NCBI GenBank assembly: GCA_964489425.1
Contig: CAZAYP010000005.1
Location: 1-64,000 of the forward strand
Direction of reading: 5' to 3'
Origin: CAZAYP01 sp964489425 [NCBI: uncultured Verrucomicrobiota bacterium]
Lineage (GTDB): Bacteria; Verrucomicrobiota; Kiritimatiellia; RZYC01
DNA: 64,000 nt
Shown: positions 33,919 to 41,245 of the stretch, piece by piece
Layout of the letters: the number at the start of each line of letters is the position of its first letter
Position numbering within the stretch: the stretch's first letter is position 1
Made by a program: the position numbers and the translations under genes
Notes under the pieces: generated by a model
What the model saw: the letters and a program-made list of their open reading frames with translations, nothing else
What the model was told of the DNA's origin: nothing
Database searches by the model: none

Positions 33919-36426
33919 TTAGGCGTGGGCCTGCTTTTCCTGGGCCGTGCGGTCGCGCAGGGACAGCGCGCCGGCAAAGCACTGCAGGGTGCACAGGCCG
34001 CAACCGATGCAACGCTCCGCGTCCGTGGTCGGGTACGTGTCCTTGTCCAGCGAGATCGCCAGGTACGGGCAGCGGGTGCAGTTACCGCACTGTACGCACA
34101 GGTCGCGGTTGCAGTCGGAGACCTGCTTGTCCGGCGACAAGGCCATGAAGTCGCGGATCGGGTTGGGCTGGGCAATGCCGCGCAGCTGCTTGACGGACTT
34201 GATGCCGCGCGCTTCCATCAGGTGGCTCAGGCCGGACTCGAGCTCGCTGACGATCCCGTAGCCGTGCTTCTCCACGACCGTGCAGAACTGGACCGTGTTC
34301 GTGCCCAGGGCCAGGAAATCGGCCGCCGCGCGGTAGTTCACCGGGCCGGCGTTGCCGGATACGGTGATGCCCATGTTGCCGGCGCCGGCCAGGCACAGGT
34401 AGCTGACGGGGGTGATCCCCTCGCCGCTCATGCCCACGACCACGCCGTCGTCCCACGTCTTTTTCGCGCCGGGCTTGAACGCCAGCGAGGGGAACGTGTT
34501 GGCCAGGGTGACGCCGGCTTTTTTCTTCGGGTACTTGTCGAACACCTTCTTGACCGCGCGCAGGATGGTGCGGATGTCGGTGACCGCGCTGGTGAGCTTG
34601 AACAGCTTGGGGATGTTCGGGTTGCTGACTTCCATGACCCAGTCGATGATCTTGGCGGTCAGGGCCGCGTTCTGGGAGACGATGTCGCCCTCGGTGCCTT
34701 CGCCGCCCTGCGGGCAGGACAGGCTGTACTCGATGACCATGGCGCCGGCCTGCTCGAGCTTGCGGGTGTTGCTCTGCCAGCTCTTGCGGTCGCCGTCGTC
34801 GTTGCCGGAGACCGAGCCGCCCGTGGACGCGCCGGTGAGGCGGTCGGGGTACTCCTTGACCAGGCGGCGGATCTCCTTGCACACGCGATCCAGCGGGTGG
34901 TCGGAGACGTTGTCGCAGTTGCCCCACGTGGTGTCGTTGAAGCAGGTCATGTAGGCCGCGGGAATGTGGATGGACAGGTTGTCGAACGCGGTCTTCATGA
35001 TCGCGCCGGCCCAGCCCGCCTCGTAGCCCAGCTTGACCTGGTCGTAGCCGTCGGCTGCCGGGGACGCGGACAGCAGGAACGGCGAGATCAGCTTGCGGCC
35101 GAAGAAATCCGTCTCCAGCGATACCGGCCGGTCATTGAAGCCCGGCACCGTGGCGTAGCCCTTGGTGGCCTTCTCGATCTTCACCTTTTTGCCGCCGTTG
35201 AGCCAGGCCTCCACCTGCGTAGCCACATTCTTGCCCGCGGCGGAAGCTTCCACCACGGTCGTCGGGCCGTTCACCATGTCGCCAACGTAGAACACCGCCT
35301 TGGCTTCCTTGGCGGGCAGGGAGGACCGGGCGCCGATGGCGATGATGACCGCCTGGATGTCCGTGCGGGCCTGCTCCGTGCCTGGCACATCGCGGATGGC
35401 GCGCGGGTTGAACTTCTGGCCGGCGGGGAGCTCGACCTTGAGGGTGTCGATGCCCGCGATCTTGCCGTTGGCAACGCGGATGCCCGTCACGCGGGTGCGG
35501 CCGGTCACCTCGATGCCGCGGTTGAGGATCTCGCCGCGCTCGCGCGAGGTCAGCGGCATCTCGCCGCCGGTTTCCAGGGCGATCAGTTCCACGGCCGCGG
35601 CACCGTGCTTCTTCGCGGCCACGGCCACGTCCAGCGCCGTCGCACCGCCACCGATCACGGCCACGCGGCCTTTCAGCCGGTACGCCTTGGGATTCTGCAA
35701 ATAGTCGATGCCCGCGATCGCCTGGTCCGCATTCGGGATGGGCAGGTTGATGGGGCTCCACAGCCCGGCCGCCACGACCACGGCCTTGTAGCCTTTCTTC
35801 AGCAGGTCGGCCGGCTCCTTGACGCCCTTGCCGGAGCACAGCTTGATGTTGCTCAGGGACAGGACGAACTTCACGTCGTCGTTCAGCATCGGCTTGAACA
35901 GGCGGTGATCCGGAATGCACTGGCACATGCCACCGGCCTTGTCCTGCACCTCGAAAACATCCACGCGGTAGCCGCTCTGGCCGAGGAACGCGGCCGCGGC
36001 CAGGCCCGCGGGGCCGGCGCCGACCACGGCAACCTTGGGCCCGGTGGCTTTCGCCTTCTGGAACTTGGGCATCACGCCCAGCGCGCGGGCCTTGGCCACG
36101 ATCGTGCCCTGGATCGCCGGGATGTTCAGGGGCGCGTCAAACTTGGCGTGCGAGCAGGCGGCCATGCAGTGCCGGTCCGGGCACACCATGCCGCAGATGC
36201 CACCGAGCGGGTTCTGGCCCATGATCATGCCCGCGGCGCGGCGGTAATCGGAAGGCGCGCCGAGCTTGGCGGCCATGATGAAATCCGCCGGCGAGCAATC
36301 GCAGGGGCACGCGGTTTTGCACGGTTTTTCCGCGCAGTACTCGCACTTGGCCATCTCGCTCTTAAGCTGGGCATCGGTCAGGATCCCGTTTTCTTCGCAG
36401 GTGCACTTGGGGAGTATGTTGGCCAT
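33919..36426 (-). CDS. dihydropyrimidine-dehydrogenase-like Fe-S flavoprotein (PreT-PreA fusion)
   Basis: An 835-aa cytoplasmic oxidoreductase with the domain order of dihydropyrimidine dehydrogenase: N-terminal cysteine-rich Fe-S region (MAKCEYCAEKPCKTACPCDC), FAD domain (VAVVGAGPAGLAAAAFLG), NAD(P) domain (VAVIGGGATALDVAV), a DHODH-like FMN barrel from about residue 430, and a C-terminal 2[4Fe-4S] ferredoxin (CVQCGNCTRC; CIGCGLCTLQC). In the barrel the catalytic-cysteine motif reads EYSLSCPQ, where DPD/PreA/DHODH have ExNLSCP(H/N): the Cys is kept but the Asn is Ser and the His is Gln, so the substrate may differ from uracil/thymine. GAGAGGAACC precedes ATG 36426. Likely works with the SsnA-like amidohydrolase downstream. 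Confidence 0.82.
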   Translation of the reverse strand: MANILPKCTCEENGILTDAQLKSEMAKCEYCAEKPCKTACPCDCSPADFIMAAKLGAPSDYRRAAGMIMGQNPLGGICGMVCPDRHCMAACSHAKFDAPLNIPAIQGTIVAKARALGVMPKFQKAKATGPKVAVVGAGPAGLAAAAFLGQSGYRVDVFEVQDKAGGMCQCIPDHRLFKPMLNDDVKFVLSLSNIKLCSGKGVKEPADLLKKGYKAVVVAAGLWSPINLPIPNADQAIAGIDYLQNPKAYRLKGRVAVIGGGATALDVAVAAKKHGAAAVELIALETGGEMPLTSRERGEILNRGIEVTGRTRVTGIRVANGKIAGIDTLKVELPAGQKFNPRAIRDVPGTEQARTDIQAVIIAIGARSSLPAKEAKAVFYVGDMVNGPTTVVEASAAGKNVATQVEAWLNGGKKVKIEKATKGYATVPGFNDRPVSLETDFFGRKLISPFLLSASPAADGYDQVKLGYEAGWAGAIMKTAFDNLSIHIPAAYMTCFNDTTWGNCDNVSDHPLDRVCKEIRRLVKEYPDRLTGASTGGSVSGNDDGDRKSWQSNTRKLEQAGAMVIEYSLSCPQGGEGTEGDIVSQNAALTAKIIDWVMEVSNPNIPKLFKLTSAVTDIRTILRAVKKVFDKYPKKKAGVTLANTFPSLAFKPGAKKTWDDGVVVGMSGEGITPVSYLCLAGAGNMGITVSGNAGPVNYRAAADFLALGTNTVQFCTVVEKHGYGIVSELESGLSHLMEARGIKSVKQLRGIAQPNPIRDFMALSPDKQVSDCNRDLCVQCGNCTRCPYLAISLDKDTYPTTDAERCIGCGLCTLQCFAGALSLRDRTAQEKQAHA

Positions 36427-36950
36427 GGTTGGTTCCTCTCTTCTTTGCTGTGGTTTCTTTTTCTTTGTTTAAACGGGCGCTTTTTTTACACACCGGCCTG
36501 CGTTTGACAAGCTCTTTCTCTGCGCCCGGCGCCAGGCGCTGTCGCTGGGTGCGGTCGGTTTCAGAAGGGAGTACGGGGGCTGGATCGTTTTGTTTGTCGA
36601 AAAGCGGCCAACGTTGGATAGCGTTGACCATATTTCTATCGTCTGTCCGCTAGTTGTTCGTATGTACCCACCGCCCCCCTTTTCTTTCGCATCACCATCG
36701 CATCGCCGGCGCGCCACGCCGGACACCGACGACCCGCGATACGGCCACGATCACGCCAATCACCATGGCCCCGACACGAAGCCGCCGCCCCGGCGGCGAT
36801 CACGCGGGAGCGCAGCGACCGAGTGCAACAGATATCCACGGGCTTATGCCCGCGGCTACATGGGCGGGGGAAGGGGGGGTGCTCGCGAAAAACGCGCGAC
36901 GCACGAAGTGCCGTCCAAGACAACCTTGCTTTTCATCGCATATTGTTGCA
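36427..36950. other. intergenic region with hairpins, no gene
   Basis: No convincing coding frame. It contains a poly-T stretch (36480-36487) and, at 36781-36852, two hairpins described in the next entry. The remainder shows no structure that I can interpret. Confidence 0.5.
36781..36852. repeat. two-hairpin intergenic element (second type)
   Basis: GCCGCCG-CCC-CGGCGGC (36781-36797, perfect 7-bp stem) and CGGGC-TTAT-GCCCG (36839-36852) flank about 40 bp. The layout (hairpin, spacer, hairpin) suggests a dispersed palindromic element, but only one copy is in the window. Confidence 0.45.
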
Positions 36951-37163
36951 CTATGCCCAGCGCTTAAAGTGAATATTTACGGCCTGACCCTGATGCCTCC
37001 GCTGTCCGATGGCCCTCAGGGTCTCTCCGCTCCGCCTGGCCGCTAATTCCACAGCCACCATTTTCGCCACCCCAACCGCACGCCCATGTCTCCGCAAGTC
37101 GTCAGGGAGCACTCTGTACTTTCTGCCGACCACTTGGTCGATCACTTCTAACCTCGCGCCGTT
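36951..37163 (-). pseudogene. remnant of REP-associated (RAYT/Y1-type) transposase C-terminal domain
   Basis: Minus-strand translation contains VVGRKYRVLPDDLRRHGRA, then VAVELAARRSGETLRAIGQR, resembling the DnaA-like helix-turn-helix that ends many REP-associated tyrosine transposases (pattern: helix, RxRGxxxEAR, VAVxLARxLTGxxLREIGxxFG). The first half of the protein, including the HUH catalytic motif, is absent, an in-frame TAG lies just upstream, and the end (RRHQGQAVNIHFKRWA) looks garbled. So only the tail survives. It abuts the AT-rich gene at 37186. Assignment is by remembered pattern and needs a profile search. Confidence 0.5.
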
Positions 37164-37185
37164 CTACTTTTTCGATCGCCGAGGT

Positions 37186-38229
37186 TTACTTTTCTTCCCC
37201 AAGTAACTGGGCAAGGTCGGGTTTCACCGGGCGCGTGTTCTGACGAAAAGCAGCTCTAACTTCATCTGTAAGTTGCTTGGTTATCGACCATGGCAGATCG
37301 GTTGCTTGTTCAAGATTCCGGTCGCCATAAGGATTTGTAACTGATTTCCCGCTCAACCGGAAGAAGTCATTATTGGCATTGACATATTCGATTTCATAAC
37401 GCGTGTAAATGGCCGGATTGCGGCTCTTCAGATAGACATACTTCTCCCTGACGGGCTTTCGGTCTTCGGGCGTAAAGAGGTATTCCGGCTGGTAGCCGGT
37501 CTCAGGCGCCTCGTAAAGCAACTGGTCGGATGCGATGATTCCTCCGTTGGTGTTGCCTGGCGATAGAACCACCGTCCACGTCGCATCGTTCGTCTTGAAC
37601 GTCGCCTTGACTTGGAGATCGCAGACACGCGCCGCATCGTCGCCGGCAGGATTGGCAACGTCTCTGATCCGGCCACTCTGAATAAAGTCGTAGCCGATGG
37701 CCTTGCCAGAATAAGGCCCCGGTATTTGGAACTTTATTACGGGCTCTTCAAGGAGAACGGCTTCTTCGCCCTTCTTGCGCAGCATATACACAATTGGTTT
37801 TGAAGGATCTGGTATAAATCGCTTTGAGTTGGTCTTCGAAAAAGCAAACGACCGATTATCCCCACGGACCCAATCTCCATCAAACCCGTTTTTGGTGATT
37901 CGCACCACATCCAAATAATGACCCGTTAGTTCATGAACGCCATAGGTTTTACTCGATACTTCAAATAATCCATTTCTGTCGGTCCGCAGGTTCGCTTTTT
38001 GATAGGTCATCTGCCCTCGATCCGCGGCCTTCGGCACGGATACTTCTATATTCGCTGCTTCAATTGGTTGCCCATATTGATCCACAACTTTTCCAAAAAA
38101 CAGAATGACCCCCTCTTCGGCTCTGTATTGTTTCAATAATACCATTGGGCTAAATTCTTCGGCAGAAGCAGCCCCAAACAGCAACCAGTTCGTTGCGCAA
38201 AGATAAAGCACTATAGCGTAACTCTTCAT
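37186..38229 (-). CDS. exported protein of unknown function, partner of the alpha/beta hydrolase
   Basis: About 347 aa from ATG 38229. A signal peptide (MKSYAIVLYLCATNWLLFGAASA) is followed by a carboxypeptidase-regulatory-like beta domain (FFGKVVDQYGQPIEAANIEVSVP) near residue 45-75, a middle region with IPDPSKPIVYMLRKKGEEAV, and a beta-rich C-terminus with many Tyr/Asn. No enzyme motif seen. The gene is strikingly AT-rich compared with the genome and lies 13 bp after the hydrolase gene, so it is co-transcribed. A longer frame to 38265 would overlap the hydrolase end. It could be a binding partner, substrate-recognition protein or an immunity-like protector for the hydrolase; all are inference. 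Confidence 0.72.
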   Translation of the reverse strand: MKSYAIVLYLCATNWLLFGAASAEEFSPMVLLKQYRAEEGVILFFGKVVDQYGQPIEAANIEVSVPKAADRGQMTYQKANLRTDRNGLFEVSSKTYGVHELTGHYLDVVRITKNGFDGDWVRGDNRSFAFSKTNSKRFIPDPSKPIVYMLRKKGEEAVLLEEPVIKFQIPGPYSGKAIGYDFIQSGRIRDVANPAGDDAARVCDLQVKATFKTNDATWTVVLSPGNTNGGIIASDQLLYEAPETGYQPEYLFTPEDRKPVREKYVYLKSRNPAIYTRYEIEYVNANNDFFRLSGKSVTNPYGDRNLEQATDLPWSITKQLTDEVRAAFRQNTRPVKPDLAQLLGEEK

Positions 38230-38242
38230 TGTTATCGAGTGA

Positions 38243-41200
38243 CTAAAACCCACAGTTTTCAACAACTCTTCTCCAATACGCTTCTTCGTCCACGATATTT
38301 GACCTTAATTGGCGGCTATGGGAATAGTGCGCTTCATTATATGGAAGGGGGACATTTTGAAGATCAAATAGCGCAAACCCAGCCACGCCGTCGGTACCCA
38401 ACGCAAACGAACGCGATTCTGCCGCATAGGAGTAAATCTCGAAACGATCGTTGGGATATGAGAGCACGCGGAAACCCGGCAAAAGATCGTCATAGAAAAA
38501 ATACTCGTTGGGCCAAACATACGTATCCACAACGCCATCAACCTCATGATACCAATAGTTTAGGTCCGGCTTCATTGCATTATTTCTCTCCCAAGAGAAC
38601 ATCCCTCTGCGTAGTGCATAGTCTGCATTATTGATATAGGCGAATACTCCGAATATTCCGACGTGCGAAAATATCCCGCTTAAATATGGCGAACCGGCAA
38701 GGGGATCGCTCGTCAAGATGTTGGGAGTTGTCGGGAAAAGTTGTCCATAGGAATTCGGATTTTGCGGCAAGCCGGCAGAATAGTGGTCCCCCGCAATAGC
38801 CGCTTGAGTGGCGAGATATGCCTGGACGGCAACACCACTGGCATTCCTCAATGCCTCACCAGCGATGATGTTACCTTGGCTGTGCGCCATCAAGCGAACC
38901 TTGCCGGCATGCGCACCCGCATTGAGCTGGTTGATCCGATGAAGTAGAGCACCACCGCACTGCCATGCAATATTCTCGCTGTTGTCAAAGAATTCTGGAT
39001 TGAGATCCCACCAGTCACGTACGACACAGGGCCAGTCGAACCATCCAACATGTCCTTTGTAGCCCTGCCACCAGAGGCGTTTGAAGACGGTCCCTGGCCA
39101 GTAAGCCTTGCCGGTAGAGTCGACGTTGAACCCGTGCACGAACAGTAGATAGTCATCTGTGCTGGTAAAATCAGAGTTATACCCGGCGGAAACCTCGGCG
39201 CTGTTCTGCCCGGCCATAGCGACCTGAAAAACCTGGTAAAACTTGCCGATCGGCCGCAACTCCAGAAGAACAGCCTTGCGACAGAGTTCGGTTCCATCTT
39301 TCTTCACGATAAGGGTTAAGCGGCCTTTCCCTTCACACTTGCCCTCCAGAAGGAATGGGGTCACCTGTCCCAGGTTCTTGATATAGGCATTCGGCAGCGG
39401 AACTTCCGATGATGCAACCGTAAGCAGTTTGGTTTTCTCAATTTGCTGATCGGCGGCTGCGCCAACCTGCAAATACGCTAGGCTCTCGTCAACAGCCTCG
39501 AAAATATTTACCGATGGACTGCCAGCGGTTACGCCCTCGAATTTCAGATAGTATTCAATGCCGGACATCTTCGTGATGGCGTCTTCGATGCGGATATGTA
39601 GGCGAGTAAAGTCTTCCAGATCGCGGCGGCAGTTGTGCGGGTTGATTTGCGCGCCTCCGTAAACAATCTGTCCGATGTAATTATCATCGCAATTTTTCGG
39701 AATGGGTGTCGTCGAAGGCCAAGGATCATACGGCGCGGAGTCATCGTCCTCGTGCCACATGTTTTCTTCCCAGTGCATAACGTCATAATCGTTGTTCACC
39801 CAGAACAGATATCGGGCATCGGCGGGATCATCGAAGTTGATCGCATCGTCGCGGTTGCCGTCCATGGCGATGTCGACTTTAAGTGCGGTTACCTTGACCT
39901 TGTCCACGCAGAGGAAGTCAATGGGACCGTTGGTGCCGTCGGGGTCCAGGGATACGGTAATGATGTGCTCGCCAGGCGCCGTGGCCTCGACGTAGAGTGT
40001 TGCAGGATTGCCCAAGTCTTGCAGTTTGTATACGCGTGGTGGTACGTAGTCGCCCCGAATCCACGTCGGCGTGGGGTACTCCGGCCTGGCCACACTGCGC
40101 CGGGAGCGCGCCTCGGAGCCGTCTTTTGCCCAGATCCGCAGCGCTCCCGGCGCCGGCGCGTATACTCTTGGATTGCCGGAAGCCGTAACGCCAGCCGGAT
40201 CGGAAGCATAGTACTCGATACTGATGCGTGCCCGCGCCGGGTCAAGGAACAGGGGCACGCTCAGTTGCATGGGCACAAAGCGGCCGCCCAGACCCGGCTG
40301 CGGCGTGTGGCCGGTCGCCGGGCAGTCGTACCCATCCGCGAAGTTGGGGATGCCATCGCTGTTCACATCGCCGTCGTTGACTACCATATACTTCCCCGGC
40401 CACCGTGGCGAATGTTCCGCCTGGTCTTCATCCGCCGTACCCTCCGGCGGCTCATACGGGCCCGTGTTGTCAGAGTCGATGTCCAAGTCGACGTTGATCA
40501 CCGTAACGTTCGTCTGCGCCAGGCACGTCGCCGGGCTCGCATAGTGCTCCAGCACAATGACAACATCCCGTGGCGCTGCGCTAAGTTCCACGCCCTCGAC
40601 ATAGACCGGCAGAATGTTGGCCGCCGGCTCGCTGCTGCCCGAGGGCCAGTCGCTCGCTTTGTCCGCTGTCGTGAACACCTTGATCTGTCCCGGATAAGTC
40701 AGCGTGATATCACCCTCAGCCACAGTACTGCACACCTTGGCACCCACCAATTCGTCTTCACCTTGGTATGGCCCCGAATCGTCCCAGTCCCACTGGTCGT
40801 TGTCGTTGTCATCGTCGTCATTCAGCGGCACAATATAGCCGTAGGGCGGGTTTGTAAATACGCCGTGGTCCAGCAGTTCTTCTGACAACTTGACGAACGG
40901 CCGGACCACATGCATGACCAGATCGTTGGTTTCTCCGTTGCATTGGGCCGTGATGGTGACTTCGTTGATATCGGCGGGCAAGCAACCCCGCTGGCCATGC
41001 TCGTCCGCCGGCTCCCAGGTGGCGGTGCTTTCCCCACGACTGATGTTGCCGATCGTGGCGTGCCACCCCACGGCGCAGTCATCGCACAAGGTGGCTTCAA
41101 GCGTCACCGACTCACACGGGCAGATGTATGCCGGTCCGTCAAGGCCGCACATGTAATACTGCCCGCCGGCCGCTCCGCCCAACGCCAGCATCAGCACAAC

Positions 41201-41245
41201 CGCCAGCCCCCAGACCACGTTACACCGTCGATGAGGCCGCATCAT
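38243..41245 (-). CDS. large secreted alpha/beta hydrolase with Ca-binding-type N-terminal region
   Basis: A 1000-aa exported protein. Signal peptide (VVWGLAVVLMLALGGAAGG), a cysteine-rich Ig-like start (CPCESVTLEATLCDDC), aspartate-rich segments like thrombospondin type-3/dockerin calcium loops (DGDVNSDGIPNFADGYD; MDGNRDDAINFDDPAD), then from about residue 700 an alpha/beta hydrolase: LLFVHGFNVDS (oxyanion region) and MAHSQGNIIAGEAL with nucleophile Ser near residue 789 (AHSxG instead of GxSxG). Candidates for acid and base are WYHEVDGVVD and the C-terminal EAHYSHS. ATG 41245 overlaps the TPR gene stop (ATGA). The 5' third is GC-rich while the part below about 39,870 is AT-rich, suggesting domain replacement. 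Substrate unknown. Confidence 0.72.
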   Translation of the reverse strand: MMRPHRRCNVVWGLAVVLMLALGGAAGGQYYMCGLDGPAYICPCESVTLEATLCDDCAVGWHATIGNISRGESTATWEPADEHGQRGCLPADINEVTITAQCNGETNDLVMHVVRPFVKLSEELLDHGVFTNPPYGYIVPLNDDDDNDNDQWDWDDSGPYQGEDELVGAKVCSTVAEGDITLTYPGQIKVFTTADKASDWPSGSSEPAANILPVYVEGVELSAAPRDVVIVLEHYASPATCLAQTNVTVINVDLDIDSDNTGPYEPPEGTADEDQAEHSPRWPGKYMVVNDGDVNSDGIPNFADGYDCPATGHTPQPGLGGRFVPMQLSVPLFLDPARARISIEYYASDPAGVTASGNPRVYAPAPGALRIWAKDGSEARSRRSVARPEYPTPTWIRGDYVPPRVYKLQDLGNPATLYVEATAPGEHIITVSLDPDGTNGPIDFLCVDKVKVTALKVDIAMDGNRDDAINFDDPADARYLFWVNNDYDVMHWEENMWHEDDDSAPYDPWPSTTPIPKNCDDNYIGQIVYGGAQINPHNCRRDLEDFTRLHIRIEDAITKMSGIEYYLKFEGVTAGSPSVNIFEAVDESLAYLQVGAAADQQIEKTKLLTVASSEVPLPNAYIKNLGQVTPFLLEGKCEGKGRLTLIVKKDGTELCRKAVLLELRPIGKFYQVFQVAMAGQNSAEVSAGYNSDFTSTDDYLLFVHGFNVDSTGKAYWPGTVFKRLWWQGYKGHVGWFDWPCVVRDWWDLNPEFFDNSENIAWQCGGALLHRINQLNAGAHAGKVRLMAHSQGNIIAGEALRNASGVAVQAYLATQAAIAGDHYSAGLPQNPNSYGQLFPTTPNILTSDPLAGSPYLSGIFSHVGIFGVFAYINNADYALRRGMFSWERNNAMKPDLNYWYHEVDGVVDTYVWPNEYFFYDDLLPGFRVLSYPNDRFEIYSYAAESRSFALGTDGVAGFALFDLQNVPLPYNEAHYSHSRQLRSNIVDEEAYWRRVVENCGF

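Noticed and set aside
33919-36426. Loss of the catalytic cysteine in the DPD-like protein
   Set aside because: At first the GLACGQ-type segment seemed to lack Cys, but the catalytic Cys belongs to the xLSCP motif, which is present; only the neighbouring Asn and His differ.
33490-36507. A 1005-codon open frame on the plus strand opposite the DPD-like and SsnA-like genes
   Set aside because: It is an antiparallel shadow caused by high GC; its translation is His/Gly/Ala/Val-rich without any domain, and the minus-strand genes are clearly real.
36636-36923. A 95-codon open frame in the gap at 36.4-37.2 kb
   Set aside because: Its translation is that of the palindromic intergenic element (Arg/Cys/Ala-rich) and has no start context.
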